This document shows positions 51,362 through 61,400 of a stretch of 64,000 nucleotides of DNA, in pieces (positions within the stretch are counted from its first letter, which is position 1; every line of letters begins with the position of its first letter). The position numbers and the translations under genes are program-made. Under the pieces are notes generated by a model. It had not been told where the DNA came from, did no database searches, and worked only from the letters and a program-made list of their open reading frames with translations. Origin of the DNA: Chloroflexota bacterium (GTDB lineage: Bacteria > Chloroflexota > Anaerolineae > Caldilineales > Caldilineaceae); NCBI GenBank assembly GCA_018969295.1, contig JAGWYN010000011.1:1-64000 (forward strand), read 5' to 3'.

Positions 51362-53758
51362 ATGATCCACAGATCTTTTTTCTACCTGTTCAGCCTGATC
51401 GCCGCAGGGATGCTGCTTGTGGCCTGTGGCGGTGCCGAACCCACGCCGACGGCGACGCCACAGCCAGCACAGCCCACCTTTACCCCGACGACGGCACCGC
51501 AAGCGCCGGCAGCGACACTGGCCACACCGGCGGCGGCACAGACTCCCTCTGCGCCCGCAGCGTTCGCCCTGCCCGCCCCGCTCTATTACATCGATCGCGC
51601 CTCCGGCCAGATCATGCGCATGGAGCGCGACGCGACCACCGTGACGCAGCTCACCAACGAAGGTGCTTCGATCACAGCCTTCGATGTCGCACCCGTCTCT
51701 GGCGACCTGGTCTATGTCACCAATAACAGCCTTGTTCAGACCGACGCACGCGGCGGGAACCGCGTGGTCAAGCTCCAAGGGCCGTCCTTGATCGACGACG
51801 GCAGCCCGAATCCCTTCCCCGGCGTCTTTGTCCGCGCTCCTCGCTTCTCCCCCGATGGGCAGTCCATTGTCTTTGGGCTGGGAAATCTCTACCTGATGGC
51901 AGCCGGCCCCACCACCGACTACCAGATTCTGATTCCGGCCGCAGTGCAGGAATCGTGGACGCAGGAGTTCTGGCCCGCCAGCTGGTCGCCAGACGGACAG
52001 CGGCTGCTGGTCTACGGCTCCGCAGGTGGCCCACCGGTCAGCTTCCTCCACACCCTGGCGGACGGGACAACCCTGCCGCTCCAGTCCCCTATCCTGGAAC
52101 GTACAGTTTGGGGGGCCGATGGGCGCACACTCTATGCCAGCGGGGCTTCTCTTGGCTTCATCTACGACCTGGAACCCGGTCTGGCGCGCATCGATGCAGC
52201 CTCCGGCGCCGTGACCAAGCTGCTGCGCTACGAGTCGACAGCGCCTGGTGCGAGTGGAACGCTGGCCGCCGCTGTGTATGCGGGGGAGGATGGCCGCCTT
52301 CAGGCCTACACTGCCGTCTACACAAACCCGGCTTCCCCAGAGAATGCACCGCCGCCCTTTGCGCTGCACACCGTTGACACTGCGACCGGCGCGCTCACCC
52401 CACTCGTGGCACCGCCACTTACCACAGAGCAGTTGTCCAGCGTCGCGTGGGCGCCAGGCGGCGCGGGTCTGGTCTACCTGGATCAAATGGAAGCGATCCC
52501 TGTCCCCGGCGGCGCATTGCAGGGCGGCCAGTTGTTCTGGGCCGGCGTGGGCGAAAACAGCAGCCGACCGCTGGGCGTCGCCGGCAGTGCACCGCAGTGG
52601 CTGCAAGAGACGTACAGCCCCTTTCTGACGCCCATTGTCGTCGGTGCTGCTGCGGTTTCGCCTCCACAGCCGGCAGCGCCACAGCCGGCCGCCCCACAGC
52701 CGGCAGCCCCACAGCCGGCAGCCCCACAGCCGGCAGCGCCGGCCAACGTGCCCGACCGCATCGTTGACAACCGCGACCCGGCTGTCGAAAAAAATGGCGA
52801 CTGGTATACCAACAGCGGTGGTCAGGACTACGGCGGCGACTGCCTGTGGACGCCCCCCAACGGCGGCTATCTGATTGTGCGCCCCAGGCTTCCGGTGGCA
52901 GGCTACTATACCCTGGCGGCATGGTCCTGCGGCGATCCCAACGGAGACCACGCCCCCTCTTCAATGGCGCTGCTGGCCAGTGAGGGCGATCTGCTCCAAA
53001 ATACCCCAGAATGGACCCCTGACTTCCTGGTGGATCCAAATCAGGCGGTCGGGCAGTGGCAGGAGCTGGGCACCTATTTCCTCAAGCCAGATGCCTACCT
53101 GGTGGTGCATGCCGGCCAGCACGGCAATGCGATCTTCGATGCCGTGCGCTTCAGCTACCAGCCAGAACAGAGCGGCCCGGTCCCCGTGCCGACGCCAACG
53201 CCCCGCGTGAGCAACCAGCCACCGTCGCCGCTCGAACAGCTGGTGTTGGGGGATTTCCGACGGCGACTCAACCGGTTCAACAGCAGCCCACAACTCAACT
53301 TCGAATCGACCACCTTCGACGACTGCGCCACCTTTCCGCGTCCAGACTGCGGCGGGCAGCGTGCAGGGAGACGCGTGGTGGTCACGCATCAGGGTCTGCA
53401 ATTGGTCTATCGCGTCAGCGAGGATCTTCAGCTGATCAACCTGGAACCCAATCCTGCCCTGCGCGAGCTGCAGTGGCTGTACCTGGTCGTCGGTTCAACC
53501 CCATCCGATCAACTCCACGCCTACCGCTATGCTGGCGCCGACGGCAGCTGGCGGCTCTTCAGCGTGGACGCGTCCAGCCCCCGCGGGGGGGCCCCGGCTG
53601 GGCCCGCAGATGGCGCACGGCTCGAACAGCTGGCAGATCGATACGGTATTGTCCAAACGCCAGAGTTCAAGCTTTTCGGACGGGGACAAGAGATGCTGGT
53701 GAGCCAGGAAGATCGTGCATGGATTTTGAATTTGTTGACAACAATGCCTGAAGGATGA
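51362..53758 (+). CDS. Lipoprotein with TolB-like propeller and golvesin-type module, truncated by in-frame TGA
   Basis: A 798-residue lipoprotein (lipobox LLVAC, then a Thr/Pro linker). The propeller has blades such as APRFSPDGQSIVFG and PASWSPDGQRLLVYG. A (PQPAA) repeat encoded by 15-base units (about 52664-52738) leads to a golvesin/Xly-like domain (IVDNRDPAVEKNGDWYTN ... GYYTLAAW). GGAGAG precedes the ATG. The TGA at 53756-53758 stops the frame at TTMPEG, but the same frame continues 38 codons and ends ELYLPVINR. The stop looks like a nonsense change, perhaps TGG to TGA. Confidence 0.85.
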   Translation: MIHRSFFYLFSLIAAGMLLVACGGAEPTPTATPQPAQPTFTPTTAPQAPAATLATPAAAQTPSAPAAFALPAPLYYIDRASGQIMRMERDATTVTQLTNEGASITAFDVAPVSGDLVYVTNNSLVQTDARGGNRVVKLQGPSLIDDGSPNPFPGVFVRAPRFSPDGQSIVFGLGNLYLMAAGPTTDYQILIPAAVQESWTQEFWPASWSPDGQRLLVYGSAGGPPVSFLHTLADGTTLPLQSPILERTVWGADGRTLYASGASLGFIYDLEPGLARIDAASGAVTKLLRYESTAPGASGTLAAAVYAGEDGRLQAYTAVYTNPASPENAPPPFALHTVDTATGALTPLVAPPLTTEQLSSVAWAPGGAGLVYLDQMEAIPVPGGALQGGQLFWAGVGENSSRPLGVAGSAPQWLQETYSPFLTPIVVGAAAVSPPQPAAPQPAAPQPAAPQPAAPQPAAPANVPDRIVDNRDPAVEKNGDWYTNSGGQDYGGDCLWTPPNGGYLIVRPRLPVAGYYTLAAWSCGDPNGDHAPSSMALLASEGDLLQNTPEWTPDFLVDPNQAVGQWQELGTYFLKPDAYLVVHAGQHGNAIFDAVRFSYQPEQSGPVPVPTPTPRVSNQPPSPLEQLVLGDFRRRLNRFNSSPQLNFESTTFDDCATFPRPDCGGQRAGRRVVVTHQGLQLVYRVSEDLQLINLEPNPALRELQWLYLVVGSTPSDQLHAYRYAGADGSWRLFSVDASSPRGGAPAGPADGARLEQLADRYGIVQTPEFKLFGRGQEMLVSQEDRAWILNLLTTMPEG

Positions 53759-53875
53759 CCCGTTTACCTGACTGTGGAAGCACAGAATGCAGCCTGGCTG
53801 CACACGTCGCAGATCAACAAGATCGGGGTAGGCGATATCCGGCAGGAACTCTATCTGCCTGTAATCAACCGGTAA
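53759..53875 (+). pseudogene. In-frame continuation of the lipoprotein carrying the YLP tail
   Basis: Directly after the TGA and in the same frame the sequence reads PVYLTVEAQNAAWL ... GVGDIRQELYLPVINR and then TAA (53873-53875). The ending matches the C-terminal tail of the other exported proteins, which argues that it was, or through stop readthrough still is, part of the upstream protein. It has no start codon of its own. Confidence 0.7.
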
Positions 53876-54006
53876 GTCCAGTTTGCCTGGTTGGCTGGTG
53901 TGCCGCTGTGACCGCACGTGCACAATTGCATGCTGTATGCAACAGGGGTCCCTCGCATCAGACGGCCTATACGGTTCATCTCCATCGGTCTGGTCTACTG
54001 CGTTCT

Positions 54007-54786
54007 CTATTTCTTCAATTCAAAAAGCTTGACCAAAAAGTCGCGCACAGCAGCAACAGATGGTATTATCATGCTTTCTCCTTCTAGCCAACGGTTATCT
54101 TGAATCGAAACTTGAATTGCCTTCCCTGGTTTCAGGATGCTTGCTATAGTGCTGACATGCGCCTTTTTCTGACCGGCAGGTTTGTTATACTCTTGTAAAT
54201 CTCCTGGCGTGAATTGGCTTGGCTCGATCTCCTGAAGGTAGTTGCGAGCCGCATCAAAAACAGATGTATAGTTGACCTGAGCACACTGAAGAAGTATATC
54301 CTCCAACGTTCCGGAAGCTTGGTTGTCAGGTAAAACATAGATCCCAAAGGACGGATGTGTGCCTGCAACTTCCCCAGGATTCGCAGGAATCGGTAGGTCA
54401 ATGTCTTGTTTCTTAAGTTCGACCAACAAACTACTGAAGCGTTGTTGGGGGGGGTGCTCTACGTCCGCATCCAGTATGAAACCATAGCTGGCAATTTGAT
54501 TGTGATTCAGTACAGCGCAGGTTTCGTCGAGCATCTCGACCAGGCGGGTAATGCCTTGCGCACCATGAATCGCGATGGAGTGTGTCTCGTTTTCAAGAAA
54601 GACTGGCACTGGCACGCGCTTGAGCAGATTGTCATTGATGGGGAATATCTTGGGGATAACAGCTTCCCAAAACGGGTCTAAATACCGTTTGTAGGTAATG
54701 CGGCGCAGGCCATACTCCCTCAAGAGTCGGGCTGCGAACTCAATGTCATGCGGCCCCTCAACTACCAAATATCCGTATCGTTTCAT
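54007..54786 (-). CDS. TOPRIM-like protein (DUF3226-type), partner of an AAA ATPase
   Basis: A 259-residue protein with a TOPRIM fold signature: Glu10 in VVEGPHDIEFA and Asp106/Asp108 in FILDADVE, the acidic residues that bind metal in topoisomerases, primases and OLD nucleases. It starts three bases after the ATPase gene stops, so they form one operon. The pairing resembles OLD and PARIS defence systems, where an ABC-type ATPase works with a TOPRIM effector, but I do not recognise this exact pair. The genes are more AT-rich than the flanks. Function inferred, not shown. Confidence 0.75.
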   Translation of the reverse strand: MKRYGYLVVEGPHDIEFAARLLREYGLRRITYKRYLDPFWEAVIPKIFPINDNLLKRVPVPVFLENETHSIAIHGAQGITRLVEMLDETCAVLNHNQIASYGFILDADVEHPPQQRFSSLLVELKKQDIDLPIPANPGEVAGTHPSFGIYVLPDNQASGTLEDILLQCAQVNYTSVFDAARNYLQEIEPSQFTPGDLQEYNKPAGQKKAHVSTIASILKPGKAIQVSIQDNRWLEGESMIIPSVAAVRDFLVKLFELKK

Positions 54787-54789
54787 TGT

Positions 54790-55917
54790 CTACCTCACAT
54801 CAAGGCCACGCTCACTGCGCAGGCGAGCCAGCAGTTCACTACTGTAGCGCTTTGTTGGCTCTCCAGGTTGCCCGAGTCGATAGCACACGAGATGATCTGG
54901 CGCGTTGTTGTGCACTTCCAGTAAGGCATCGACGGCCTCTAGACTATGTGTAGTGGCGAACAGTTGCACATTGTACCGTTGACAAGCAGCGAACAGCCAC
55001 TGGTAGACTTTATTCAGGACAGAAATGTGAATTGCCGTCTCGATCTCGTCAATCAGCAAGACACCATCTTTGACTTGGGGCAATGTAAGCGCCATCATGA
55101 TGACTCGTCGCACACCATCACCAAAAACGCTTAATGGTGTCAAACCAGTCTTTTTGTGATCCACATACAGGCTCGTTCCACTTGTTTCGATGAGTTGAAG
55201 CCCAAGAATTCCCGAATCAAATTGACGAATTGGTTCGAGCACCTCTTCAACTTCTCTGTTGAGCGCTGCCCTGCTAAATCGCTCAATCTGAGATCTTTCT
55301 GTGCGATGCGAAACCGGTGTAAGCGTCCTGACTGGTAAAGAGAATGAATCTGGTGACTTTGGTCGATAGAAGAATGGGGCTGCTTCCCAAAAGATAAAGT
55401 TGGATTCCAGTTGCTTTGTGGGCTCAGTCACAAAAAACAAGTCATCAATTTCAGCATCGATTTTGACCTGCAATTCAGCACCCTGATAGGTTTCGTCAGG
55501 TTCTCTGGGCAGAGACCGCCATTGAGTACGGGACAGTGTGGCTTCATCCGGTACGCCGCGGATTTCCTGGTATTGTGCAAAAACGGATTTCACACAAAAT
55601 GCGCCGTCGGCATGCATCTCAGTCTGTCCGTGATATAACCCACTTGAGGACTGATCAATCGTTTGCGGGAACAGCCAGCGCAAAGAAGACAGGCGTACGA
55701 TCTGGGTTGTTCCGCCAACTGTCTCGCGCCGTCGGGCAGTGCTCAGCCATTCTATCGGATCAAATGGGCAACAGAAGGTGGCGATAGCCTCCAACACTGA
55801 CGTCTTCCCAGAATTGTTGGCGCCAACGAACAGATTGACTGGTCCCAGGCGGTTGAGTTCCAAATCTCGCAATCCCCGGAATTGTTTGACTTTTATGTTC
55901 TCTAAGTGTTGTGCCAT
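54790..55917 (-). CDS. AAA/OLD-like ABC-type ATPase of a putative defence pair
   Basis: A 375-residue ATPase of the AAA_15/AAA_21 type. It starts IKVKQFRGLRDLELNRLGP and has Walker A GANNSGKTS at 32-40. Near the C-terminus are the signature-like LSVFGDGVRRVIMMAL, Walker B VLLIDEIETAIH and the His switch FATTHSLEAVDAL. The start at 55917 has AAAGGAAAG upstream; earlier in-frame codons overlap an IS fragment on the other strand and are not used. It is followed immediately by the TOPRIM gene. Low GC and the adjacent IS relic point to recent arrival. Confidence 0.82.
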   Translation of the reverse strand: MAQHLENIKVKQFRGLRDLELNRLGPVNLFVGANNSGKTSVLEAIATFCCPFDPIEWLSTARRRETVGGTTQIVRLSSLRWLFPQTIDQSSSGLYHGQTEMHADGAFCVKSVFAQYQEIRGVPDEATLSRTQWRSLPREPDETYQGAELQVKIDAEIDDLFFVTEPTKQLESNFIFWEAAPFFYRPKSPDSFSLPVRTLTPVSHRTERSQIERFSRAALNREVEEVLEPIRQFDSGILGLQLIETSGTSLYVDHKKTGLTPLSVFGDGVRRVIMMALTLPQVKDGVLLIDEIETAIHISVLNKVYQWLFAACQRYNVQLFATTHSLEAVDALLEVHNNAPDHLVCYRLGQPGEPTKRYSSELLARLRSERGLDVR

Positions 55918-55959
55918 CAGCGACTTTCCTTTGCCCTGGTGAGAATGCCCACAAGATTG

Positions 55960-56170
55960 TACTACAGCTTTAGGGGATTCTGTTCCATCAGCACAATGTA
56001 CCGAATCCTGGCTGAGCATGGCGAGGCGAACAAACGCCGGGCGCAGCAGACACATCCCACCAACATGCGGCCCGGGCCGCTGGCGACAGCGCAAAATCAG
56101 GTCTGGAGTTGGGACATCACCTGGCTGCGAGGACCGGACAAATGGCAGCACTTCTCTCTGTATGTCACTG
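55960..56170 (+). pseudogene. IS3-family transposase fragment
   Basis: About 65 codons (STMYRILAEHGEANKRRAQ ... QNQVWSWDITWLRGP ... LYV) match the N-terminal part of an IS3-type rve transposase, including the first catalytic Asp (WDIT). Both ends are missing and it runs out of homology before the second and third catalytic residues. It overlaps the 5' side of the ATPase gene region. Confidence 0.75.
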
Positions 56171-56206
56171 AGTTTCCTGACAGCTCTCCACCCGCCATCG
56201 CCGCCT

Positions 56207-58384
56207 TTACCGGGCTGTGACGCGCACTGCGCTCTCCGGCCCGGTCACCACAACCAGCTCCGCAGAGATCGCCAGCCACTGCGCCATCTCCGGCTCCGCC
56301 AACAGGTCAAAATAGGCGTCGCTGCCCAGCACCACCGTCGTCACAGCCATCGTCTCCACAAAGCCCGTGTCCACCCAGAGCGCCCCCTCACTGCCCTCCT
56401 CGGCCAGATAGCCGCGCAGCACAAAACTCCGGCCAGCCACATACCGCACAGTGGCGGCCGTCCCCACGGCCACCTCGGCCTGCTGCAGCGCCGCCCGAGC
56501 CTGGCTGGCAGCCACAGCCGCTTCGCCTGCGGCCGGAGCCGCATACATTTGGTCGGCCTGCGCCAGCGCCTCCGAATGCAGCTGCTCAGACGAAACCCCC
56601 AACTCCGCCAATGGAATTTCTTCCCCAGGCCGCAACGGCTCCAACACCAAAGAGGAGGTGTAGGGCGTCACAATCCCATAACGCACCCCCAGCTGCGTGA
56701 TCTCTTCCACCAGCTCCGGGTCAGGCCCGTTGCGCCGGATCAGAGAAAGCAGCTGCCCTATCTGACGCATGGCCCACAGCCGCGCCACCGCCGGGTTGCC
56801 GCCCCCCACCACCAGCGTGCGCTCCGGGTAGACATACAGGCGTGCTTTGCCGTTGACCTCCCCCGCCAACGCCACCTCCCCCGTCCCCCCCGCTGTGTAG
56901 CGCCCAACCGCCACCAGCTGACGCCCGGCAAAAAGATCGGGCAACGGGTCGGGCGACAACGCAGTGACCGTGAAAGGCGCCCCAAACGCAAGCTCGATCT
57001 CCGCCAGCACCGGCGTGCTCACCTGCGCATAGAAGGCCCCGACCGCCTCGTCGATCGCCGCATCAGGCGCCACATAGTGGCTCCCCCCACGCAGCTCCGC
57101 CGCCAAAATGTCGAGCAGATCCGTGTTGACATCGTAGCCCACCCCAAACGTGAAGAGACGAGGCGTCCGCTCGGCCGGCAAATGGCCCAGAGCGTTGCGC
57201 ACAATCGCGTCGACCTCCGTTTCCCCCTGGGTCGGCTGGCCGTCGGTCACAAACAAAATATAGGCCGGGCGGGCAGACTCCCCCTCCGCCACCTGTGCCA
57301 ACGCCTCCAACAACGCCCGGTTGATGTCGGTGGAGCCCACTGCACGCAGCCCCTCAAGCCAGCGCACCGCCTCCCGCTGCCCAACACCATCAACCGGCTG
57401 AAGCGCCTCCCGCCACAGCGCAACACCGCTGCTGAACGCCACCAGGTTGAAACGATCGCCAGGACGGAGCGACTCAACAATCGACTGGACAGCCGCACGA
57501 GCTTGTTCCAGCTTGGCCTTGCGCATCGACCCGGAAACATCCAACACCACCACCAGATCCCGCTCGACAATCTCTTCCCCAGCCAGACCTGGCGCTGCCA
57601 GCAGCACAAAGTAGCCCTCTTCGCCGGCAGGTTTGTAGGAAAGCAGGCTCAACCCAACCGCCCGGTCGTCCGTGCCCCAATACAGGTCAAAGTCGTTGGC
57701 TGGCAGTTCACCCGCCGTGCTGTAAGTGACGGTCGCATGGTCGTCCGCACTGCGCTCAACGCTGCTCGGAAAATTCGGGGTGTAGAGCGCACGCAACCCT
57801 GACGCCGTCTGCAGATCCACCCGGATCGAAATTTCTTGCGCCCCCACCTGGCCCAGATGGCGCAGGCGCAACGGAACATGGAAGTGGAACAGCCCGTCGA
57901 CCGGCTCAACCCAATAGGTGTAGACAAACGACACCGTGCGCGTCTCACCCGGTGGAATGGGAAAGACGCTGGTCTGAAAAATACCCCGCTCCCAATACTC
58001 CAGCAGCGCCGGGTCCCGTTGAGCCCGGACGATCTGTTCGTAGATGCGGCGAGCCTCCTCCCGGTCGAGCACACGCCCTTCCAACACAGCGCCATCCACC
58101 GTCATCTCGACGTCGGAGACCGCAGCGTCAGCTGGCAACGGGAAAAGATAGACCCCCTCAGCGACCTGCCCGGAACGGTTGCGCAGCAGCTGGGTGACCT
58201 GCACCTCCACCAGCGGCCCGTCCACCACCGCCTCGACGCTGTGACGCTCGACCACAACCTGACGCGCCAGCAGCGGCGCAGGAGGCAATTCTCCCTGCGC
58301 AGAAATGCCCTGCGCGCCCCACAGACCCGCCAGAAACACAGCCCCTATCCAAATTTTCTGCCAGAGAAGTCGTCCCCATCGCAT
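56207..58384 (-). CDS. VIT and von Willebrand A domain protein (inter-alpha-trypsin-inhibitor heavy chain type)
   Basis: A 725-residue exported protein with a signal segment (WIGAVFLAGLWGAQGISAQ). The VIT domain (VVERHSVEAVVDGPLVEVQV ... GVYLFPLPADAAVSDVEM) is followed by a VWA domain with the MIDAS motif DVSGSM and VTDGQPTQGE. The C-terminal part resembles the trailing regions of ITIH-like bacterial proteins. MIDAS domains bind ligands through a metal ion. The ATG at 58384 has GGAGG six bases upstream, buried in a perfect 20-bp hairpin. A second in-frame ATG at 58399 lies inside that hairpin. It follows the subtilase gene on the same strand. Confidence 0.88.
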   Translation of the reverse strand: MRWGRLLWQKIWIGAVFLAGLWGAQGISAQGELPPAPLLARQVVVERHSVEAVVDGPLVEVQVTQLLRNRSGQVAEGVYLFPLPADAAVSDVEMTVDGAVLEGRVLDREEARRIYEQIVRAQRDPALLEYWERGIFQTSVFPIPPGETRTVSFVYTYWVEPVDGLFHFHVPLRLRHLGQVGAQEISIRVDLQTASGLRALYTPNFPSSVERSADDHATVTYSTAGELPANDFDLYWGTDDRAVGLSLLSYKPAGEEGYFVLLAAPGLAGEEIVERDLVVVLDVSGSMRKAKLEQARAAVQSIVESLRPGDRFNLVAFSSGVALWREALQPVDGVGQREAVRWLEGLRAVGSTDINRALLEALAQVAEGESARPAYILFVTDGQPTQGETEVDAIVRNALGHLPAERTPRLFTFGVGYDVNTDLLDILAAELRGGSHYVAPDAAIDEAVGAFYAQVSTPVLAEIELAFGAPFTVTALSPDPLPDLFAGRQLVAVGRYTAGGTGEVALAGEVNGKARLYVYPERTLVVGGGNPAVARLWAMRQIGQLLSLIRRNGPDPELVEEITQLGVRYGIVTPYTSSLVLEPLRPGEEIPLAELGVSSEQLHSEALAQADQMYAAPAAGEAAVAASQARAALQQAEVAVGTAATVRYVAGRSFVLRGYLAEEGSEGALWVDTGFVETMAVTTVVLGSDAYFDLLAEPEMAQWLAISAELVVVTGPESAVRVTAR

Positions 58385-58388
58385 AGCC

Positions 58389-58435
58389 GCCTCCGTCATT
58401 GGGTGTGAAGAACGATCACACCCAATGACGGAGGC
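58389..58435 (-). promoter_or_regulatory. Hairpin sequestering the ribosome site of the VIT-VWA gene
   Basis: 58389-58408 and 58416-58435 are perfect 20-base complements around a 7-base loop. In the mRNA the 3' arm carries GGAGGC, the Shine-Dalgarno of the gene starting at 58384, paired to GCCTCC. No T-tract follows, so translational control or RNA stabilisation is more likely than termination. Confidence 0.65.
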
Positions 58436-58499
58436 AAGAGGACAAATGTTCCAAGAAGTAGAACTGCCCTTTCCTGCCCCCTGGGATTGGGGGGTCAGG

Positions 58500-61400
58500 T
58501 CAGTTGTCGATCAACGGCAGATAGGTGCCGATCGTCCGCACCGCTCCGTCTGTCTCCCCGACCGGCGCGCTGAAGTTGGCCAGCAGCATCCCGGTCTGGC
58601 CCGGAGACGCAGCCGCACCTTCCTCACTTTCGTTCCAGACAAAGTCGAGCGAACTGGCCGGCGCAATCTCCACAAACCCCACGCCGGCCGCCTGGGAGGC
58701 CGCAACCTGCGCAGTCGGGAAGTCCATGGTGAAACGGGACTGGCCCGGGGTGTACTGGAATGCACCCGAACAGACGTTGTCCACCTTGGGCGCACAATCC
58801 CACAGACTCCCTGTGAAATAGGCGTCATAGGCAAACACGCTGAAACGGAAGGGCTGCCCCGGCGTCACCCCGATCGAGGCAGCATCCATCGGCAGCACAA
58901 AGCTCTGTGTGTTGAACGGCGCATCGATGAAATACATCGGTATCGGCACACGGCCGGTCACCGGGACGCTGAGATCGATCAGGAAGACGATATTGCGCCC
59001 GTCGCTGGCGTTGAGCGTCAGGTCGCCGTTGAAGAGCACATAGTCGTCCGCCCCGTCGGCGTTGGAGTCGATGTAGATGTCAAACTCGGTCGGGTACTGG
59101 CCGGCCCGGTAAGGGGCATCCCAGATCGACACATAAAACTCCAGGAAGTCGTTGGGGGCGACATCGGTCGAAGAGCGGACACCTACCTCCCGCAGATCGA
59201 CCGGCGACTGGTTGCAGCCGGGCGCGAGCCCAATCGAGGTGCAGTCGCCGACGAGATAGCCGTAGTCGTTGCCGTCAACGACCATCAGGTCGAAGATGTT
59301 CAAGGTCGCCGTGACCGCCGGGGAGCTGTTGGCCATCACCCCGGTGCGCTCCTGCAAGTTCGTCACGGCCACATCCACCCCAGCGACCGCTTTGGGCAGT
59401 ACATGCCAGGCCACATGGGCCGGCGCCCCTCCCTGCGGGGTCAGCTGCAAATAGCCGTCATACTCCTGGAAGCGCAGCACGTCGCCGTTGGCGCCCAGCG
59501 CCCCCATGTTGACAACCCAGGGGTGCAGAGCCCCGAGCCCGAGTTCTGCACTGCCAGCCGGAAAAACCTCAAGCACCACCGGCACATCGACAGCTGCTCC
59601 GGCAGCCAGATCCACCGAACCACTCTGCGGGGTCACCAACACACCGCTGTCAAAATCTTCTTCGTAGCGGAAGAACGACTCGATCGAGACACTCTGCGGC
59701 CGATCAGAACGGTTGAGGATCGTCAGCGTGCGCGTGTAGGCCTGGTAATCCTCTACAGCAACGTACCCAAACGAGAGGCTCCCCGTCCAGGCCAGCGGGT
59801 CTGCATCCCCACCGGTGCTGTCCCAGGCGATCAGAGGGCTCTGGTTGGCAGCAGCCGCATCCACCTGGCCGCCGCCGATGCGGGTGATCGGGGCCAGGTT
59901 GGTGCCCGGGTCCCCTTCCCAGATCGTGATGGTGCCGGTGTTCATCAGCAACGCCTTGTACTGCTGGGGCAGCAGCAGGGTGTCTCCGTACAGCTCTTTG
60001 AGCAGCGCAGCGACGCCAGAGACCATCGGGGCCGCCCCCGAAGTGCCACCAAACGCACCTGTGCCCGCACCCGACCCGGCAATGGCCGAAACCGAGGCGC
60101 CAGGAGCGCCGATGTCCGGCTTGATCCGGTTGTCGTGGTTGCTCGGGCCGCGCGAAGAGCTGCCCACCATCGTGTAGGCCAGGTTGATCGCGTTCGTCGG
60201 GTCGACACCGACCACAATCCCCGCTTCAATCCCCCCCTTGAGCAGCGTCGACGTCGCCAGGTCAACCATGAAGGTGGGCATATTGATCGGCCGATCGCCG
60301 TTGTCCCCTCCCTCGAAGGGGTCGCCCGGGGCGATCAGACCGATCAAGGAGAGCACAGCGCCCGCTGCCGAGGCGTTCTTGGCTTTCAGAGTGAAAGCGC
60401 AGGTCCCGCGGTCGGCCAGCACCACCTTGCCGGCCATGCTGTCGGTATACGCTGCGCAGCCGTCTTTGTTTGAGCCGTCCGGGTTGCCGTAGGCGAGCGG
60501 ACCCTGGAGCATGGTGGCGCCGGGCGCGGTCGACCAGTTCTGGAAGACCGCGTTGTCGATCGTCTCAGTCACAGTGCCTGTGGCATAAAAGAGCGGGTAG
60601 CGCTCCGACGAAGGCACTGCGGTCTGTGCCACGCTGATCGCGCCCTCTGCCATCGAGGGGCTGCCGACAATAAACGGTTTGTTGGCAGAGTTGCCGGCCG
60701 AAGCCACAACGATCACCCCCAGCTCCGTCGCCAGGTTGACAAACGCAGTCAGGTCGTCTTCCGGCTGGCCGTAGGGAGACCCCAGCGACAGGTTGATCAC
60801 GTCGACCGGGTCGGTGGTCTCAGGGTCGCCGTCAAGATCGACAGCTGCATCCATTGCGGCCAGCAGCGACAGACCGTTGCAGGAGCTGCTGAACGACGCG
60901 CAGACTTTGAACGCATACAGTTCGCTGTCGGGGGCCACCCCAACCCCCTTGGCCGGGTAAGCACCGTCTGCGTTCGTTCCCGCGGCATAGGCGCGGCCAC
61001 CGATGATGTCGGCGACGTGGGTGCCATGCCCTTGCACATCGATCGGGTTGGGGTCGGGCAATGGAGTGTCGGAGCCCTCTGGCCAGGCTTCTCCCAAAAA
61101 GTCATAGCCGCCCTTGACCCGTGGGGCCTCCGGCCCAAACAGCGCTGGGTTCGCAGGCTGGGCATAGGCACATTCGGGGTCGCTCCATACACCGTGGTCG
61201 CACTCCGGGGAAGCGCCATAGTACGCGGCCTCCCAGCCGGCGACGGTCCCTGGTCCGCCAAACGCCAGGTGAGAAAAATCGATCCCGGAGTCGAGCACTG
61301 CGACCTTGACCCCCTCGCCGGTGACCCCCAGATCCTGCAGTGTGCTGGCGCCGATGAAGGGCACCGTCTCCGACAGGTCCATTTCATAGTCGTGCACGCG

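Noticed and set aside
56018..60473. Long plus-strand frames opposite the VIT-VWA and subtilase genes
   Set aside because: Low-complexity Arg/His/Pro translations without domains, antisense to clear genes. Only the IS3 fragment at 55960-56170 is retained.
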